Positions 44,585-54,190 of a stretch of 64,000 bases of DNA are shown here, in pieces. A program made the position numbers and the translations under genes. The stretch is from Acidovorax sp. A79 (GTDB taxonomy: Bacteria > Pseudomonadota > Gammaproteobacteria > Burkholderiales > Burkholderiaceae_C), in the NCBI RefSeq assembly GCF_041154505.1, contig NZ_AP028672.1, forward strand, positions 2,250,001 through 2,314,000. Direction: 5' to 3'. The stretch's first letter is position 1. Each line of letters opens with the position of its first letter. The notes beneath the pieces were generated by a model. The model had not been told where the DNA came from and did no database searches. It saw nothing but the letters and a program-made list of their open reading frames with translations.

Positions 44585-45277
44585 ATGCTGCACTCCACAC
44601 GCCTCCCAGCCCTGGCCGCCGCCGCCGCGGGCGCCCTGCTGCTCACGGGCTGCGCCACCATGTCGCCGCCCCCGCCGGTGGACATCCTTCCCACCACGCC
44701 CCCTCCGCTGGCCGCCGCCCCGCGCACGCCGCCACCGGTCACGGGCGGCCTGTTCCACCAGGCCAGCTACCGCCCCGCCTTCGAAGACCGCCGCGCGCGC
44801 ATGGTGGGCGACAACGTGACGGTCATGATCGTCGAGAACGTGACGGCCAGCCAGAAATCCTCCTCCACGGTGGACCGCACCTCCGAGGCCTCGGCCGGCA
44901 TCACCAACCTGCCCTTCGTGAAGAAATCGCTGGCCGACCGCACCACGCTGGGCGCGGCCTCGGAAAACACCTTCTCCGGCAAGGGCGGCACCGAAAGCGC
45001 CAATACCTTCACGGGGTCGATCACCACCACGGTGGTGGACGTGCTGCCCAACGGCCACCTGGTCGTGACGGGCGAGAAGCAGATCGGCGTCAACCAGAAC
45101 GTGGACGTGCTGCGCTTCTCGGGCACCATCGATCCGCGCGCGCTGCAGCCGGGCAGCATCGTCAACTCGACCCAGGTGGCCAACGTGCGGGTGGAATCCC
45201 GTGGCCGTGGCGCGCAGGGCGAGGCCCAGGCCATGGGCTGGATGGGACGGTTCTTCAATACCATCACGCCGTTCTAG
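44585..45277 (+). CDS. flgH: Flagellar L-ring lipoprotein FlgH
   Basis: FlgH forms the outer-membrane ring around the rod. The 230-aa protein has a lipoprotein signal (AAGALLLTGC, lipobox Cys at about 22) and a beta-rich domain with GDNVTVMIVENVTASQKSSS and LRFSGTIDPRALQPG. The ATG at 44585 has AGGA about 9 nt upstream, and the start lies 20 bp after flgG. An R2 repeat begins just after the stop. Confidence 0.96.
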   Translation: MLHSTRLPALAAAAAGALLLTGCATMSPPPPVDILPTTPPPLAAAPRTPPPVTGGLFHQASYRPAFEDRRARMVGDNVTVMIVENVTASQKSSSTVDRTSEASAGITNLPFVKKSLADRTTLGAASENTFSGKGGTESANTFTGSITTTVVDVLPNGHLVVTGEKQIGVNQNVDVLRFSGTIDPRALQPGSIVNSTQVANVRVESRGRGAQGEAQAMGWMGRFFNTITPF

Positions 45278-45279
45278 AT

Positions 45280-45377
45280 TCCCCCCTGAGTCGCTGCGCG
45301 CCTTCCCCCCTGAGGGGGAACGCCACCCCCGGCCCGGCAAAGCCGGATCCGCAGTGGCGCTGGCCTTTGGCCGCGCC
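45280..45377 (+). repeat. 3'-end structured repeat (family R2), copy d, after flgH
   Basis: It starts 3 bp after the flgH stop. The first hairpin is TTCCCCC-CTGA-GGGGGAA and the inner hairpin is CCGGC-aaa-GCCGG (45334-45346). A GCCAC/GTGGC pair encloses the second. Confidence 0.9.
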
Positions 45378-45483
45378 AGTTTTTACGGGTGTGGTTTCTG
45401 GATGCGCCGGGGGCACCAAGCCTGGGGTTTTGAGGCTTCGGGATGTCTGACCGTTGTGAAAAATCCTCGCCCCAGTTTGCTAC

Positions 45484-45537
45484 ATAATTTATAGCTTCTA
45501 GCGCTTACCCATAAAGCGGTAGAGGCTGTTTTTATTC
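45484..45537 (+). repeat. AT-rich short repeat (family R1), copy d
   Basis: This copy contains TATAGCTTCTAGCGC and AAAGCGGTAGAGGCTG followed by TTTTTATT. It matches the copies at 22115 and 22261 and the arm at 37976. Confidence 0.75.
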
Positions 45538-45679
45538 ATACTTTCTCCGGTAGCGCGGCACCAGCGCCTGCCTGGTTTTCCACGCACCACTGGCCGCTCC
45601 CCACCCGCCCGGGAACCCATGCAATAAGCCGGTGAACCCGCTTCTTTTTGGGTTTTAGTTCCTGGCGGGGCCGCCCACA

Positions 45680-46831
45680 ATGGATGCCATGAAAGCCTTG
45701 TCCCATTCCCTCCTGCCACGCTCCGCGCGCGCGCTGTGGCTGCTGCTGGCCCTCGTGGCCGCCTGCCTGGCCATGCCCGTGCACGCGTTGCGTATCAAGG
45801 AAGTGGCGGCGGTGCAGGGCGTGCGCACCAACCAGCTCACGGGCTACGGCCTGGTGGTGGGCCTGGACGGGACGGGCGACCAGACCACGCAGATGCCCTA
45901 CACCACGCAGGCCATGTCCAACTACCTGCAGCAGATGGGCATCAGCCTGCCACCCGGCTCGGCCAATCAGCTGCAGCTCAAGAACGTGGCGGCGGTGATC
46001 GTCACGGCGCAGTTGCCCGCGTTCGCCCAGCCCGGCCAGACGATCGACATCAACGTCTCTTCCATGGGCAACGCCAAGTCGCTCAAGGGCGGCACGCTGA
46101 TCGTCACGCCGCTGCGCGGCGCCGATGGCGAGATCTACGCGCTGGCCCAGGGCAACGTGGTGGTGGGCGGCGCGGGTGCCTCGGCCGGCGGCAGCAAGGT
46201 CCAGATCAACCACCTGAGCGCGGGCCGCATTCCCCAGGGCGCGCAGGTCGAGCGCGCCGTGCCCACGCCGCTCAACGAGGGCGACACCATCAACCTCGGG
46301 CTCAACGCCTCCGACTTCCAGACCGCGCGGCGCGTGGCGCAGGCCATCAACACCAAGCTGGGCAGCGGCCTGGCCACGGCGCTGGACGGCCGCACGGTAC
46401 AGGTGCGCGCGCCGCTCGACCCCGGCGCCCGCGTGGGCTTCATCGCCGACCTGGAAGAGCTGGCGCTGGAGTCGTCCACGCCCTCGGCCAAGGTCGTCAT
46501 CAATGCGCGCACCGGCTCGGTGGTGCTCAACCAGGCGGTCACGCTGGGCCCCTGCGCCATCGCGCACGGCAACCTCTCGATCACCATCAGCTCCACGCCC
46601 ATCATCAGCCAGCCCGCCCCGCTCTCGCAAGGGCAGACCGTGGTGGCGCAGCAAAGCGACATCCGCATCAACCAGGAGCCGGGCAACATCATCCAGATGC
46701 CGCCCTCGCCCCAGCTCGCGGACGTGGTGAAGGCGCTCAACACGCTGGGCGCCACGCCGCAGGACCTGCTGGCCATCCTGCAGGCCATCAAGGCTGCCGG
46801 CGCGCTCAACGCCGAGCTGGAAGTGATCTAA
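45680..46831 (+). CDS. flgI: Flagellar P-ring protein FlgI
   Basis: FlgI forms the periplasmic ring around the rod. The 383-aa protein has a signal peptide (ALWLLLALVAACLAMPVHA) followed by RIKEVAAVQGVRTNQLTGYG and GLVVGLDGTGDQT. It ends with LNTLGATPQDLLAILQAIKA. A second ATG three codons downstream is also possible. An R2 repeat follows the stop. Confidence 0.97.
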   Translation: MDAMKALSHSLLPRSARALWLLLALVAACLAMPVHALRIKEVAAVQGVRTNQLTGYGLVVGLDGTGDQTTQMPYTTQAMSNYLQQMGISLPPGSANQLQLKNVAAVIVTAQLPAFAQPGQTIDINVSSMGNAKSLKGGTLIVTPLRGADGEIYALAQGNVVVGGAGASAGGSKVQINHLSAGRIPQGAQVERAVPTPLNEGDTINLGLNASDFQTARRVAQAINTKLGSGLATALDGRTVQVRAPLDPGARVGFIADLEELALESSTPSAKVVINARTGSVVLNQAVTLGPCAIAHGNLSITISSTPIISQPAPLSQGQTVVAQQSDIRINQEPGNIIQMPPSPQLADVVKALNTLGATPQDLLAILQAIKAAGALNAELEVI

Positions 46832-46834
46832 ATG

Positions 46835-46929
46835 CTCCCCCTGAGTCGCTTCGCGCCTTCCCCCAAAGGGGGACGCACCCGGTGGCCTGGCAAAGCCAGT
46901 TCCACGGGTGCACAGGCCTGGGCAGCGCC
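46835..46929 (+). repeat. 3'-end structured repeat (family R2), copy e, after flgI
   Basis: It starts 4 bp after the flgI stop. The first hairpin is CCCCC-aaa-GGGGG and the inner hairpin is CTGGC-aaa-GCCAG (46887-46899). The outer stem is GCACCC/GGGTGC, a covarying form of the GCCACC/GGTGGC stem in copies b and f. Confidence 0.9.
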
Positions 46930-46971
46930 AAATTCACTGTCTGTGGGTAGCCCAGCGCAGGAGGCTTGACC

Positions 46972-47895
46972 ATGGCCCTCACACTCCCTTCGTCCGGTAG
47001 CACCACCAGCACGTCGAACGCGCTGGCGGTGGACATCCGCTCGCTCAATTCCCTCAAGTACGACGCGGGCACGGCCAGCAGCGCCCAGACCACGCGCGAG
47101 GTGGCCAAGCAGTTCGAGTCGCTGTTCATGCGCGAGCTGATCAAGAGCATGCGCGACGCCACGATGAAATCCGGTCTCATGGAGGGAGAGCAGGCCAACC
47201 TGGGGCAGGACATGCTCGACCAGCAACTGTCCGTGAGCATGTCCGGCATGCAGGGCGGGCTGTCCGAGGCGATCGCCCGCCAGCTGTCGCGCCAGATGGG
47301 GGGCGCCGACGCCAACTTCTCCGTGCCCTCCACGCTGAGCCTGCAGCAGCAGGCGCTGCCCCGCGCCGCCGCGCCGGCCACGGCAGCCCCCGCGGAGGCC
47401 ACCCTGCAGGCCCCCAAGGGCCGCGAGGGTTTCGTGCAGCACCTCTCGGGCACCGCCGAGCGCGTGGCCCAGGACAGCGGCATTCCCGCCAGCTTCATGC
47501 TGGGCCAGGCCGGCCATGAAACCGGCTGGGGCAAGAGCGAGATCCGGAACAAGGACGGCTCCAACTCGTTCAACCTGTTCGGCATCAAGGCCGGCAAGGG
47601 CTGGACCGGCAAGGTGGCCGAGATCACCACCACCGAGTACATCAACGGCAAGCCCCAGAAGGTGACGGCTAAATTCCGCGCCTACGACTCGTACGAAGAT
47701 TCGTTCCGGGACTACGCCCGCCTGATCACGGACAACCCCCGCTACGAAAAGGCGCAGGCCACCGCCAAGAGCGGCTCCGCCGTGGCCTATGCGGCCGAAC
47801 TGCAAAAGGCGGGCTACGCGACCGACCCCGAATACGCCCGAAAGCTCAGCGGCGCCATCAACAGCGCATTGCGCGTACAGCGCGCCCAGGCGTGA
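46972..47895 (+). CDS. flgJ: Peptidoglycan hydrolase and rod-cap protein FlgJ
   Basis: FlgJ caps the growing rod and opens peptidoglycan. The 307-aa protein has the N-terminal rod-binding domain (AKQFESLFMRELIKSMRDAT) and a C-terminal glucosaminidase domain with MLGQAGHETGWGKSEI and FNLFGIKAGKGW. The ATG at 46972 has GGAGG upstream. It lies 20 bp before flgK. Confidence 0.96.
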   Translation: MALTLPSSGSTTSTSNALAVDIRSLNSLKYDAGTASSAQTTREVAKQFESLFMRELIKSMRDATMKSGLMEGEQANLGQDMLDQQLSVSMSGMQGGLSEAIARQLSRQMGGADANFSVPSTLSLQQQALPRAAAPATAAPAEATLQAPKGREGFVQHLSGTAERVAQDSGIPASFMLGQAGHETGWGKSEIRNKDGSNSFNLFGIKAGKGWTGKVAEITTTEYINGKPQKVTAKFRAYDSYEDSFRDYARLITDNPRYEKAQATAKSGSAVAYAAELQKAGYATDPEYARKLSGAINSALRVQRAQA

Positions 47896-47915
47896 TGAGA
47901 AAGCCGAGGTAAGCC

Positions 47916-49892
47916 ATGAGTCTTCTCAACGTCGGCGCCCGCGCCCTGCTGGCCAACCAGGTGGCCCTGCAGACGGCGGGCCACAACATCGCCAACGTCA
48001 ATACGCCTGGCTATTCGCGCCAGACGGTGGTGCTGCAGACCGTGCAGGGCCAGTTCACCGGCGGCGGCTACATCGGCCAGGGCGTGGACGTGCAGACCAT
48101 CCTGCGCAACCAGAGCGAGCTGCTCACGCGCCAGTCGGCCACGGCGGGCTCGGTGCAGTCGTCCGACATCGTGCGGGCCGAGCGCCTGCGCCAGTTGCAG
48201 GAGGTCTTCAGCGGCGGCACGGCGGGGCTGGGTGCCGCCATCAACGACATGATGAATGCGTTCTCGGACGTGGTGAGCGCCCCCACCGACATCACGGCGC
48301 GCACCGTGGTGCTCACGCGCATGGACGAAACGGCCTCGCGCATGCGCTCGGCCGCCGACCGCATCAACGAGATCCAGTACACCGTCACCGAACAGCTGCA
48401 GAGCAGCGTGACGGCCGTCAACAGCCTGGCCCAGCAGATGGCCAGCGTGAACGAGCAGATCGCGCGCGCCAAGGGCAACGGCCAGACGCCCAACGACCTG
48501 CTGGACCAGCGCGACCAGATCATCCGCGACATCAACCAGTACGTGCAGACCACGCAGATCCCGGCCGACGACGGCACCGTGGGCCTGTTCGTGGCGGGCA
48601 GCCAGCCCCTGGTGCTGGGCACCACGGCGACCAGCCTGTCGGTCGGGGATGCGACGGCCTTTCCCGGCAGCGGTCAGCTCAAGCTGTTCTTCAACCGGCC
48701 CGGCGCACCGGCCGTGGAAATGGACGAGAACGTGCTGGGCGGCGGGTCGATGTCCGGCCTGCTGCGCTTCAACAACAACGACCTGAGCGAAGGCCGCAAC
48801 CTGCTGGGCCGCATGGCGATGGCCATCGGCATGACCATGAACGACCAGCACAACCTGGGCCTCACGCTCGACGGCGCGCTGGGCAAGGACCTGTTCGCGG
48901 TACCCACCAGCATGCCGGGCCACACCAACGGCGCGGGCGTCGGCACGGTGTCGTTCACCGGCCCCACGCAGTTCGCGGCGTCGGACTACGAGATCCGCTT
49001 CACCACCGGCACGGCCGGGCAGGTGGTGCGGCTGTCGGACGGCAAGTCCACCCCCTTCACCGACGCGGCCAACCTCGCCACGCTGCAGATCGACGGCCTG
49101 AACTTCAACCTGACCACGCCCGGCAACCCCGGCGAGCGCATGCTGTTCAAGCCGTTCAGCACGGCGGCGGCCAACATCCAGTCCCTGGTGTACTCGCCAC
49201 GCGACCTGGCGGTGGCCAATCCGGTCAACGCGGCCATGGGCACGTCCAACGGCGGAACGCTGCAGCTGTCGGGGCTCAAGGCCACGGGCCTGCCCAACCC
49301 GCCGGGGCTGGTGCTGCCGGCCAATGCGAACCCGGCCGCGGTGCCGCCGATCCTGGGCGGGGTGCAGCTGCGCTTCACCGCCGGCCCGCCGACCACCTAC
49401 GACGTGCTGGACCGCGGCACGGCGCCCCCCACGACGATCGCCGCCGCACAGCCCTACACGCCCGGCGCGGCCATCTCCATCAACGGCTGGGAGATCAAGC
49501 TGCAGGGCTCGCCGAACACCGGCGACACGGTCGTCATCGGCAATGCCGCCGACCCCCAGTACGGCGACACGTTCACCCGCAACTCGGGCAACGCCAGCGC
49601 CCTCATGGGCCTGCGCGACGTGAAGATGTTCGACGACTCCACGCTCAGCGACGGCTACGCGGGCGCCATCGCCCAGGTGGGGACCCGCACGCAGAGCGCG
49701 CTGTTCGCCGCCGAGCTGTCCACCACCATCGCGTCCAACCTGGAGCGGGACCGCACCGCGATCTCGGGGGTGAATCTGGACGAAGAGGCCGCAAGGCTGA
49801 TCCAATACCAGCAGGCCTACCAGGCATCTTCCAAGATGATCCAGATCGCGCAAAACATCTTTGACTCGCTGCTGCAGGGCCTGGGCCGCTGA
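47916..49892 (+). CDS. flgK: Hook-filament junction protein FlgK
   Basis: FlgK (HAP1) joins hook to filament. The 658-aa protein has RALLANQVALQTAGHNIANV at the N-terminus and SGVNLDEEAARLIQYQQAYQ with SSKMIQIAQNIFDSLLQGLG at the C-terminus. It is longer than the best-known homologue because of a variable middle. It is followed 26 bp later by flgL. Confidence 0.96.
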   Translation: MSLLNVGARALLANQVALQTAGHNIANVNTPGYSRQTVVLQTVQGQFTGGGYIGQGVDVQTILRNQSELLTRQSATAGSVQSSDIVRAERLRQLQEVFSGGTAGLGAAINDMMNAFSDVVSAPTDITARTVVLTRMDETASRMRSAADRINEIQYTVTEQLQSSVTAVNSLAQQMASVNEQIARAKGNGQTPNDLLDQRDQIIRDINQYVQTTQIPADDGTVGLFVAGSQPLVLGTTATSLSVGDATAFPGSGQLKLFFNRPGAPAVEMDENVLGGGSMSGLLRFNNNDLSEGRNLLGRMAMAIGMTMNDQHNLGLTLDGALGKDLFAVPTSMPGHTNGAGVGTVSFTGPTQFAASDYEIRFTTGTAGQVVRLSDGKSTPFTDAANLATLQIDGLNFNLTTPGNPGERMLFKPFSTAAANIQSLVYSPRDLAVANPVNAAMGTSNGGTLQLSGLKATGLPNPPGLVLPANANPAAVPPILGGVQLRFTAGPPTTYDVLDRGTAPPTTIAAAQPYTPGAAISINGWEIKLQGSPNTGDTVVIGNAADPQYGDTFTRNSGNASALMGLRDVKMFDDSTLSDGYAGAIAQVGTRTQSALFAAELSTTIASNLERDRTAISGVNLDEEAARLIQYQQAYQASSKMIQIAQNIFDSLLQGLGR

Positions 49893-49918
49893 ATGCGGAC
49901 GGGAGTTAGGAGTTCGAC

Positions 49919-51172
49919 ATGAGCAATAGCATCTACCGCCTTGGCACCGCCAACATGTATGACAACGCCCTGCGCAATCTGGGCACGCGGCAGACCAGCC
50001 TGTCGAACCTGCAGGAAAACCTGACCTCGGGCAAGCGCGTGGTGCGGGCGAGCGACGACCCGGTGTCGGCCGCGCAGGCCGAGCGCGCCATCAACCGCCT
50101 GGCCCGCATCCAGACCGAGCAGCGCGCGCTGGAAACCCAGCGCAACGCCATCGCGCAGGCCGAATCGGCCCTGGGCGATGCCGTGAATCTGGTACAGAAC
50201 TTCCGCGAACTGGTGGTGAGCGCCGGCAATGCCGCCCTCACCCCCAACGAGCGCACCACCATCGCCAACCAGCTGCAGGGCTTGCGCGAACAGCTGGTGG
50301 AAGTGGCCAACCGCAAGGACACCAACGGCATTCCGCTGCTGGGCGCGCTGGGCAGCGCGCTCGCGCCGTTCCTCGGCCCGCTGAGCAGCTCGCCGGACTA
50401 CAGCTTCGACGGGCTGCCCGGGCAGGCGGCCAGCTCCGGCGTGACCATTCCCGGCGCGCTGGACGGCGAAGCCGCCTTCATGTTCGACCCGCAGCGCGAC
50501 GGCGTCTACACCGCCGGCATCAGCGCCATTCCCACCGGGCGCATCCTCAACACCACGGCCATCACGCCCGTGGACCCGAGCCTGGTGACCGGCGACAACT
50601 ACACCATCACGTTCAGCGCCGTCGGCCCCGGAGCCACGCCCGGCACCACGACCGCCACCTACACCCTCACCAACACCACCACCGGCGCCGTCTCCCCTGC
50701 CGTGGTGGTGCCCGACTTTCCATCGGACAAGCCGGTGACCATTGCCGTCACCGGCATTCCGGGGCTGACCTTCGACATCAAGGGCAATCCGGCCAACGGG
50801 GACACCATCACCCTGCAGCCCAGCCCCAGCATGTTCAGCACCATGGACAGCGCGATCAACGGCATCCGCAACGCACCCAACAGCAATGCGGCGGCGCAGG
50901 CCGTGGGGCAGGCGCTGGGCAACATGGACATCGGCCTGGAGCGCATGCACAACATGCGCGGCTATGCGGGTGAATTGCTCAACCGCGCGGACCGCATCAC
51001 GGGCGACCAGGAAAAGCGCTCCATCCAGCTCGAAAGCGACCGCTCACGCGCCGAGGATCTCGATATGATCCAGGGAATTTCGGACTTCCAGAACCAGCAG
51101 GTGGGCTATGAGGCTGCGCTCAAGTCCTATGCCCAGGTCCAGAAGCTGTCTCTGTTCAACTTCATTAGCTAG
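49919..51172 (+). CDS. flgL: Hook-filament junction protein FlgL
   Basis: FlgL (HAP3) is the second junction protein. The 417-aa protein has the flagellin-like N-terminus (RQTSLSNLQENLTSGKRVVR, SDDPVSAAQAERAINRLARI) and the C-terminal DFQNQQVGYEAALKSYAQVQ. A Thr/Pro-rich middle (about 190-290) is variable. It is the last gene of the flgB-L operon. Confidence 0.95.
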   Translation: MSNSIYRLGTANMYDNALRNLGTRQTSLSNLQENLTSGKRVVRASDDPVSAAQAERAINRLARIQTEQRALETQRNAIAQAESALGDAVNLVQNFRELVVSAGNAALTPNERTTIANQLQGLREQLVEVANRKDTNGIPLLGALGSALAPFLGPLSSSPDYSFDGLPGQAASSGVTIPGALDGEAAFMFDPQRDGVYTAGISAIPTGRILNTTAITPVDPSLVTGDNYTITFSAVGPGATPGTTTATYTLTNTTTGAVSPAVVVPDFPSDKPVTIAVTGIPGLTFDIKGNPANGDTITLQPSPSMFSTMDSAINGIRNAPNSNAAAQAVGQALGNMDIGLERMHNMRGYAGELLNRADRITGDQEKRSIQLESDRSRAEDLDMIQGISDFQNQQVGYEAALKSYAQVQKLSLFNFIS

Positions 51173-51241
51173 GACCTGCTCACGCGGTGGAGGGGATGCC
51201 CCCACCCGGGAACAGGCCCCCGTACATTTGCCTGAGAGCAC

Positions 51242-52471
51242 ATGGTCCAATCTGTCCTTGGCAGCCTGATTCTGGGCTATCGCCCCTTGTGGAGCCGCGC
51301 CCGCAAACTCGCCGGCATCCAGCTCTACGTGCACAGCGAGGCAACGGCCCTGGTCGATGCCGCCCATCTGCTGCGCACGCTGCAGGAGCTCTGGTCGGCC
51401 AGTTCCCCGCCGATCCTGCTGTCGCCCCAGAGCCGCCAGCTGCTGTGCGACATGCTCGAGCACGCGCCGCGCGGCACCCCGTGGATCGAGGTGCGGGGCG
51501 GCTGGCTGGCCGATTCCGCCATCTACACGCGCGTCAGGTCCGCGCACCAGCGGGGCCTCAAGCTGGTGTGGCGGGGTGAACTGGGCAAGCTGCCAGAACC
51601 CGACATAGCCCAGTGCTTCGACAACAGCCTGCTCACCCTGCGCCCCGAAGACGCCGTGGCGGCGCTGCAGGCCGCACCCGCCCGTCCCGGCGCGCCCGCG
51701 CAGCCGCTGCGCGCCGCCAGCCCGGTGCTGGCCGGGCAGATGTACGAAAACGTCGCCAGCCGCGCGCTCATGGAGCATTGCCTGGACCAGAACAACGCGC
51801 TGGCGCTGGCCGGCTGGCCGTCGGAGGACGTGCTCTACAGCCTGCGCCACCACCCCCAGCAGCCCTCGCACGCGGTGATCTTCAAGCTCATGAAGGCCAT
51901 CGACGACGAGCAATCGCTCGAGACCTTCGAGGCCATCATGGGCGAGGACCCGCTGCTGGCCTACCGCTTCATGGTGTACACCAACTCGGCCGCGCTCGGC
52001 CTGCGCACTGGCATCGACTCGCTGCGCCGGGGCCTGGTGATGATGGGCTACGGCTCCATCAAGCGCTGGCTGTCCGACCAGCTGCCCCACGCGAGCACGG
52101 ACCCCAACATGCACCCGGTGCGCGAGGCCATGGTGATGCGCGCCCGCCTGACCGCGCAGTTGCTGGACGCGGGCGTGGAAAACGATTTGCGCCGCGAGAT
52201 CTACCTGTGCGGCCTGCTCTCGCAGATCGACGAGCTGCTGGGTGAATCCCTGGGCACGATCTTGCGGCGCCTGCCCCTGTCCGAGCGCATCTACGATGCC
52301 ACGGTGCTGCGCACCGGGCCCTACACCGAAGGCCTGCAGATGGCCTGCGCGCTGGAGACGGACGACGCCAGCGCCATCCGCCAGCTGTGCGAGACCTATG
52401 AGCTCGACCTGGAAGAGGTCAACCGCGCCCTGCTGCGCGTGCTGTCAGACCTGGTGGTCGACAGGAAGTAA
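51242..52471 (+). CDS. HDOD-domain signalling protein
   Basis: This 409-aa protein has a C-terminal HDOD domain (VIFKLMKAIDDEQSLETFEA, EDPLLAYRFMVYTNSAA, SLRRGLVMMGYGSIKRWL). The N-terminal half resembles the degenerate EAL-like part seen in EAL-HDOD proteins, without the catalytic EAL motif. It follows flgL by 69 bp, so it may be co-transcribed. Members of this group affect motility or cyclic-di-GMP signalling, but the role here is inference. Confidence 0.8.
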   Translation: MVQSVLGSLILGYRPLWSRARKLAGIQLYVHSEATALVDAAHLLRTLQELWSASSPPILLSPQSRQLLCDMLEHAPRGTPWIEVRGGWLADSAIYTRVRSAHQRGLKLVWRGELGKLPEPDIAQCFDNSLLTLRPEDAVAALQAAPARPGAPAQPLRAASPVLAGQMYENVASRALMEHCLDQNNALALAGWPSEDVLYSLRHHPQQPSHAVIFKLMKAIDDEQSLETFEAIMGEDPLLAYRFMVYTNSAALGLRTGIDSLRRGLVMMGYGSIKRWLSDQLPHASTDPNMHPVREAMVMRARLTAQLLDAGVENDLRREIYLCGLLSQIDELLGESLGTILRRLPLSERIYDATVLRTGPYTEGLQMACALETDDASAIRQLCETYELDLEEVNRALLRVLSDLVVDRK

Positions 52472-52485
52472 ACCTCCCACGGAAG

Positions 52486-52576
52486 CCCCCTGAGCCGCTG
52501 CGCGTCTTCCCCCCAGGGGGCGCCACCCGTGGCCCGGCAAAGCCGGCTCCACGGTGGCGCTGGCGGGGCCGCGCAC
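52486..52576 (+). repeat. 3'-end structured repeat (family R2), copy f, after the HDOD gene
   Basis: It starts 15 bp after the stop. The inner hairpin is CCGGC-aaa-GCCGG (52534-52546), enclosed by GTGG/CCAC and GCCACC/GGTGGC stems. Confidence 0.9.
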
Positions 52577-52689
52577 TGTGCGCAACGGCCAGCCGGGGTG
52601 AAGGTGCGCGGGGGTCGCAGAGGCCGCTGATGGCGCGATGAAGACGCGTCCAGTGGGAGCGACCCCGGTTTGGAGCCAAGGGTATCTGC

Positions 52690-54177
52690 CTACCGCCCTT
52701 GCTCATCGCGCACGCGCGCGAAAGTCTTCCAGAACGCCGCCTCCTGCGTGGTGGCGAAGTTGATGCGCATGAGGGTGCTGGGCTTGCGCTCGGCGTGGAA
52801 CAGCGCCCCGGGCGCCAGCAGATAGCCCTCGTCCAGCATGCGCTGCGCCAGCGCGTCGGTGTCCACGCCCGTCTCCACCCAGCCGAACAGTCCCACGGGC
52901 TCGGCCGCGAAGGTGCAGCCGGCCCCGAGCGCCAGCTTCACACTGCGCGCGCGTGCCGCGTCGAGCCGCGTGCGGATGCGCTCGGCGTGGCGGCGCAGCT
53001 GGCCCTGCTCGATGCACAGCGCCAGCGCCTTCTCCAGCAGCGCGGGCGTGGTGAGGGTCGCGAGCAGCTTGGTGTCCAGCAGCTGCTCGATCAGCGAGGG
53101 GTGCGCTGCGAGGAAGCCGATGCGCCAGTTGGGAGCGAGGATCTTGGCGAAGCCGCTCACGTAGATGGTGCGCTGCAGCCCGTCCAGCGCCGTGAGCCGC
53201 GTGGCATGCTCGGGCGCGATGTGGCTGTAGGTGTCGTCCTCCACCACGTGGAAGTTGTACTGGTTGGCCAGCTGCAGGATGCGGTGGGCGCTGCCGGGCG
53301 ACAGGCAGTAGCCCGTGGGGTTGTGGAACACGCTCACGCTCACGTAGAGCTTGGGCTGGTGCACCTCGCAGTACTTCGCCATGACCTCCAGGTCGGGCCC
53401 GTCGGCGCGGCGCGGCACCGGCAGGATGTGCATGCCCAGGGCGGCCAGGCGCGCGAACTCCACGGCCCAGCCCGGCTCCTCCACCATCACCGGGTCGCCC
53501 GGGCGCAGCAGCGTGCGGCTCACGATGTCGAGCGCGTGCGTGGCGCCCACGGTGGTGATGATGTTCTCGGGCGCCGCGTGCACGCTGAGCGTGGCCAGCT
53601 TCTTGGACAGCACCCGGCGCAGCCCCGTGTCGCCCAGCGGCTCGCCGTATTGCAGCGAGAAGTCCTGCAGCGCGCGCGTGTTGGTCACCTTGCGCACGGC
53701 GGCGGGCATGAAGGTGGACTCCAGCCAGTCGGGCGGAAACACGCCCATGCCGGGCTGCGGCTTGTCGCTCACCTTGTGGAACATGCCGCGGATGAGCGCC
53801 GTGGCATTGATGGGCGGCGCCCCGCGCGCCGCGCCGCGCCCAGCGCCCCGGGCCGCGAACCAGTGCGCCGTGCTCCAGTTGCCCATGCCGCGCTCGACCT
53901 CTTGCGCGGCCGCGTCGTCCTCCGGCGCCCGCTCCAGCAGCGCGGTGGCCATCTCCCGCACGAAGAAACCCCGGTTCTTGCGCGCCTCCACCAGGCCCTG
54001 CGCCAGCAGCTGGTCATAGGCGGCCACCACGGTGGAGGGGCTCACGCCGTGCTGCTGCGCGCACTGCCGCACCGACGGCAGGCGCGCGCCCGGCGCCAGC
54101 AGCCGGTTGCGGATGCGCTCGCCAAAACGCGCCGACAGCTGCTCGGTCAGCGACTGGGTGGAGGTTTTCATCAGCAT
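52690..54177 (-). CDS. MocR/GntR-family regulator with aminotransferase-like domain
   Basis: This 495-aa protein is of the MocR type: an N-terminal winged helix (ARLPSVRQCAQQHGVSPSTV) followed by a large PLP-dependent aminotransferase-like domain with VEEPGWAVEFARLA and the Lys-containing VSGFAKILAPNWRIGF. Such proteins usually sense an amino acid or PLP and control a neighbouring gene. The ATG at 54177 has AAGGA 8 nt upstream. It is divergent from the lysE1 operon with a clear operator-like repeat between (see findings). Confidence 0.93.
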   Translation of the reverse strand: MLMKTSTQSLTEQLSARFGERIRNRLLAPGARLPSVRQCAQQHGVSPSTVVAAYDQLLAQGLVEARKNRGFFVREMATALLERAPEDDAAAQEVERGMGNWSTAHWFAARGAGRGAARGAPPINATALIRGMFHKVSDKPQPGMGVFPPDWLESTFMPAAVRKVTNTRALQDFSLQYGEPLGDTGLRRVLSKKLATLSVHAAPENIITTVGATHALDIVSRTLLRPGDPVMVEEPGWAVEFARLAALGMHILPVPRRADGPDLEVMAKYCEVHQPKLYVSVSVFHNPTGYCLSPGSAHRILQLANQYNFHVVEDDTYSHIAPEHATRLTALDGLQRTIYVSGFAKILAPNWRIGFLAAHPSLIEQLLDTKLLATLTTPALLEKALALCIEQGQLRRHAERIRTRLDAARARSVKLALGAGCTFAAEPVGLFGWVETGVDTDALAQRMLDEGYLLAPGALFHAERKPSTLMRINFATTQEAAFWKTFARVRDEQGR

Positions 54178-54190
54178 GGCGGTGTCCTTG

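Larger units (their letters stand above)
45278..45679. other. Gene-free 402-bp region between flgH and flgI
   Basis: This gap holds an R2 repeat (45280-45377) and an R1 repeat (45484-45537). About 140 bp before flgI show no recognisable promoter. No credible gene was seen. Confidence 0.75.
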
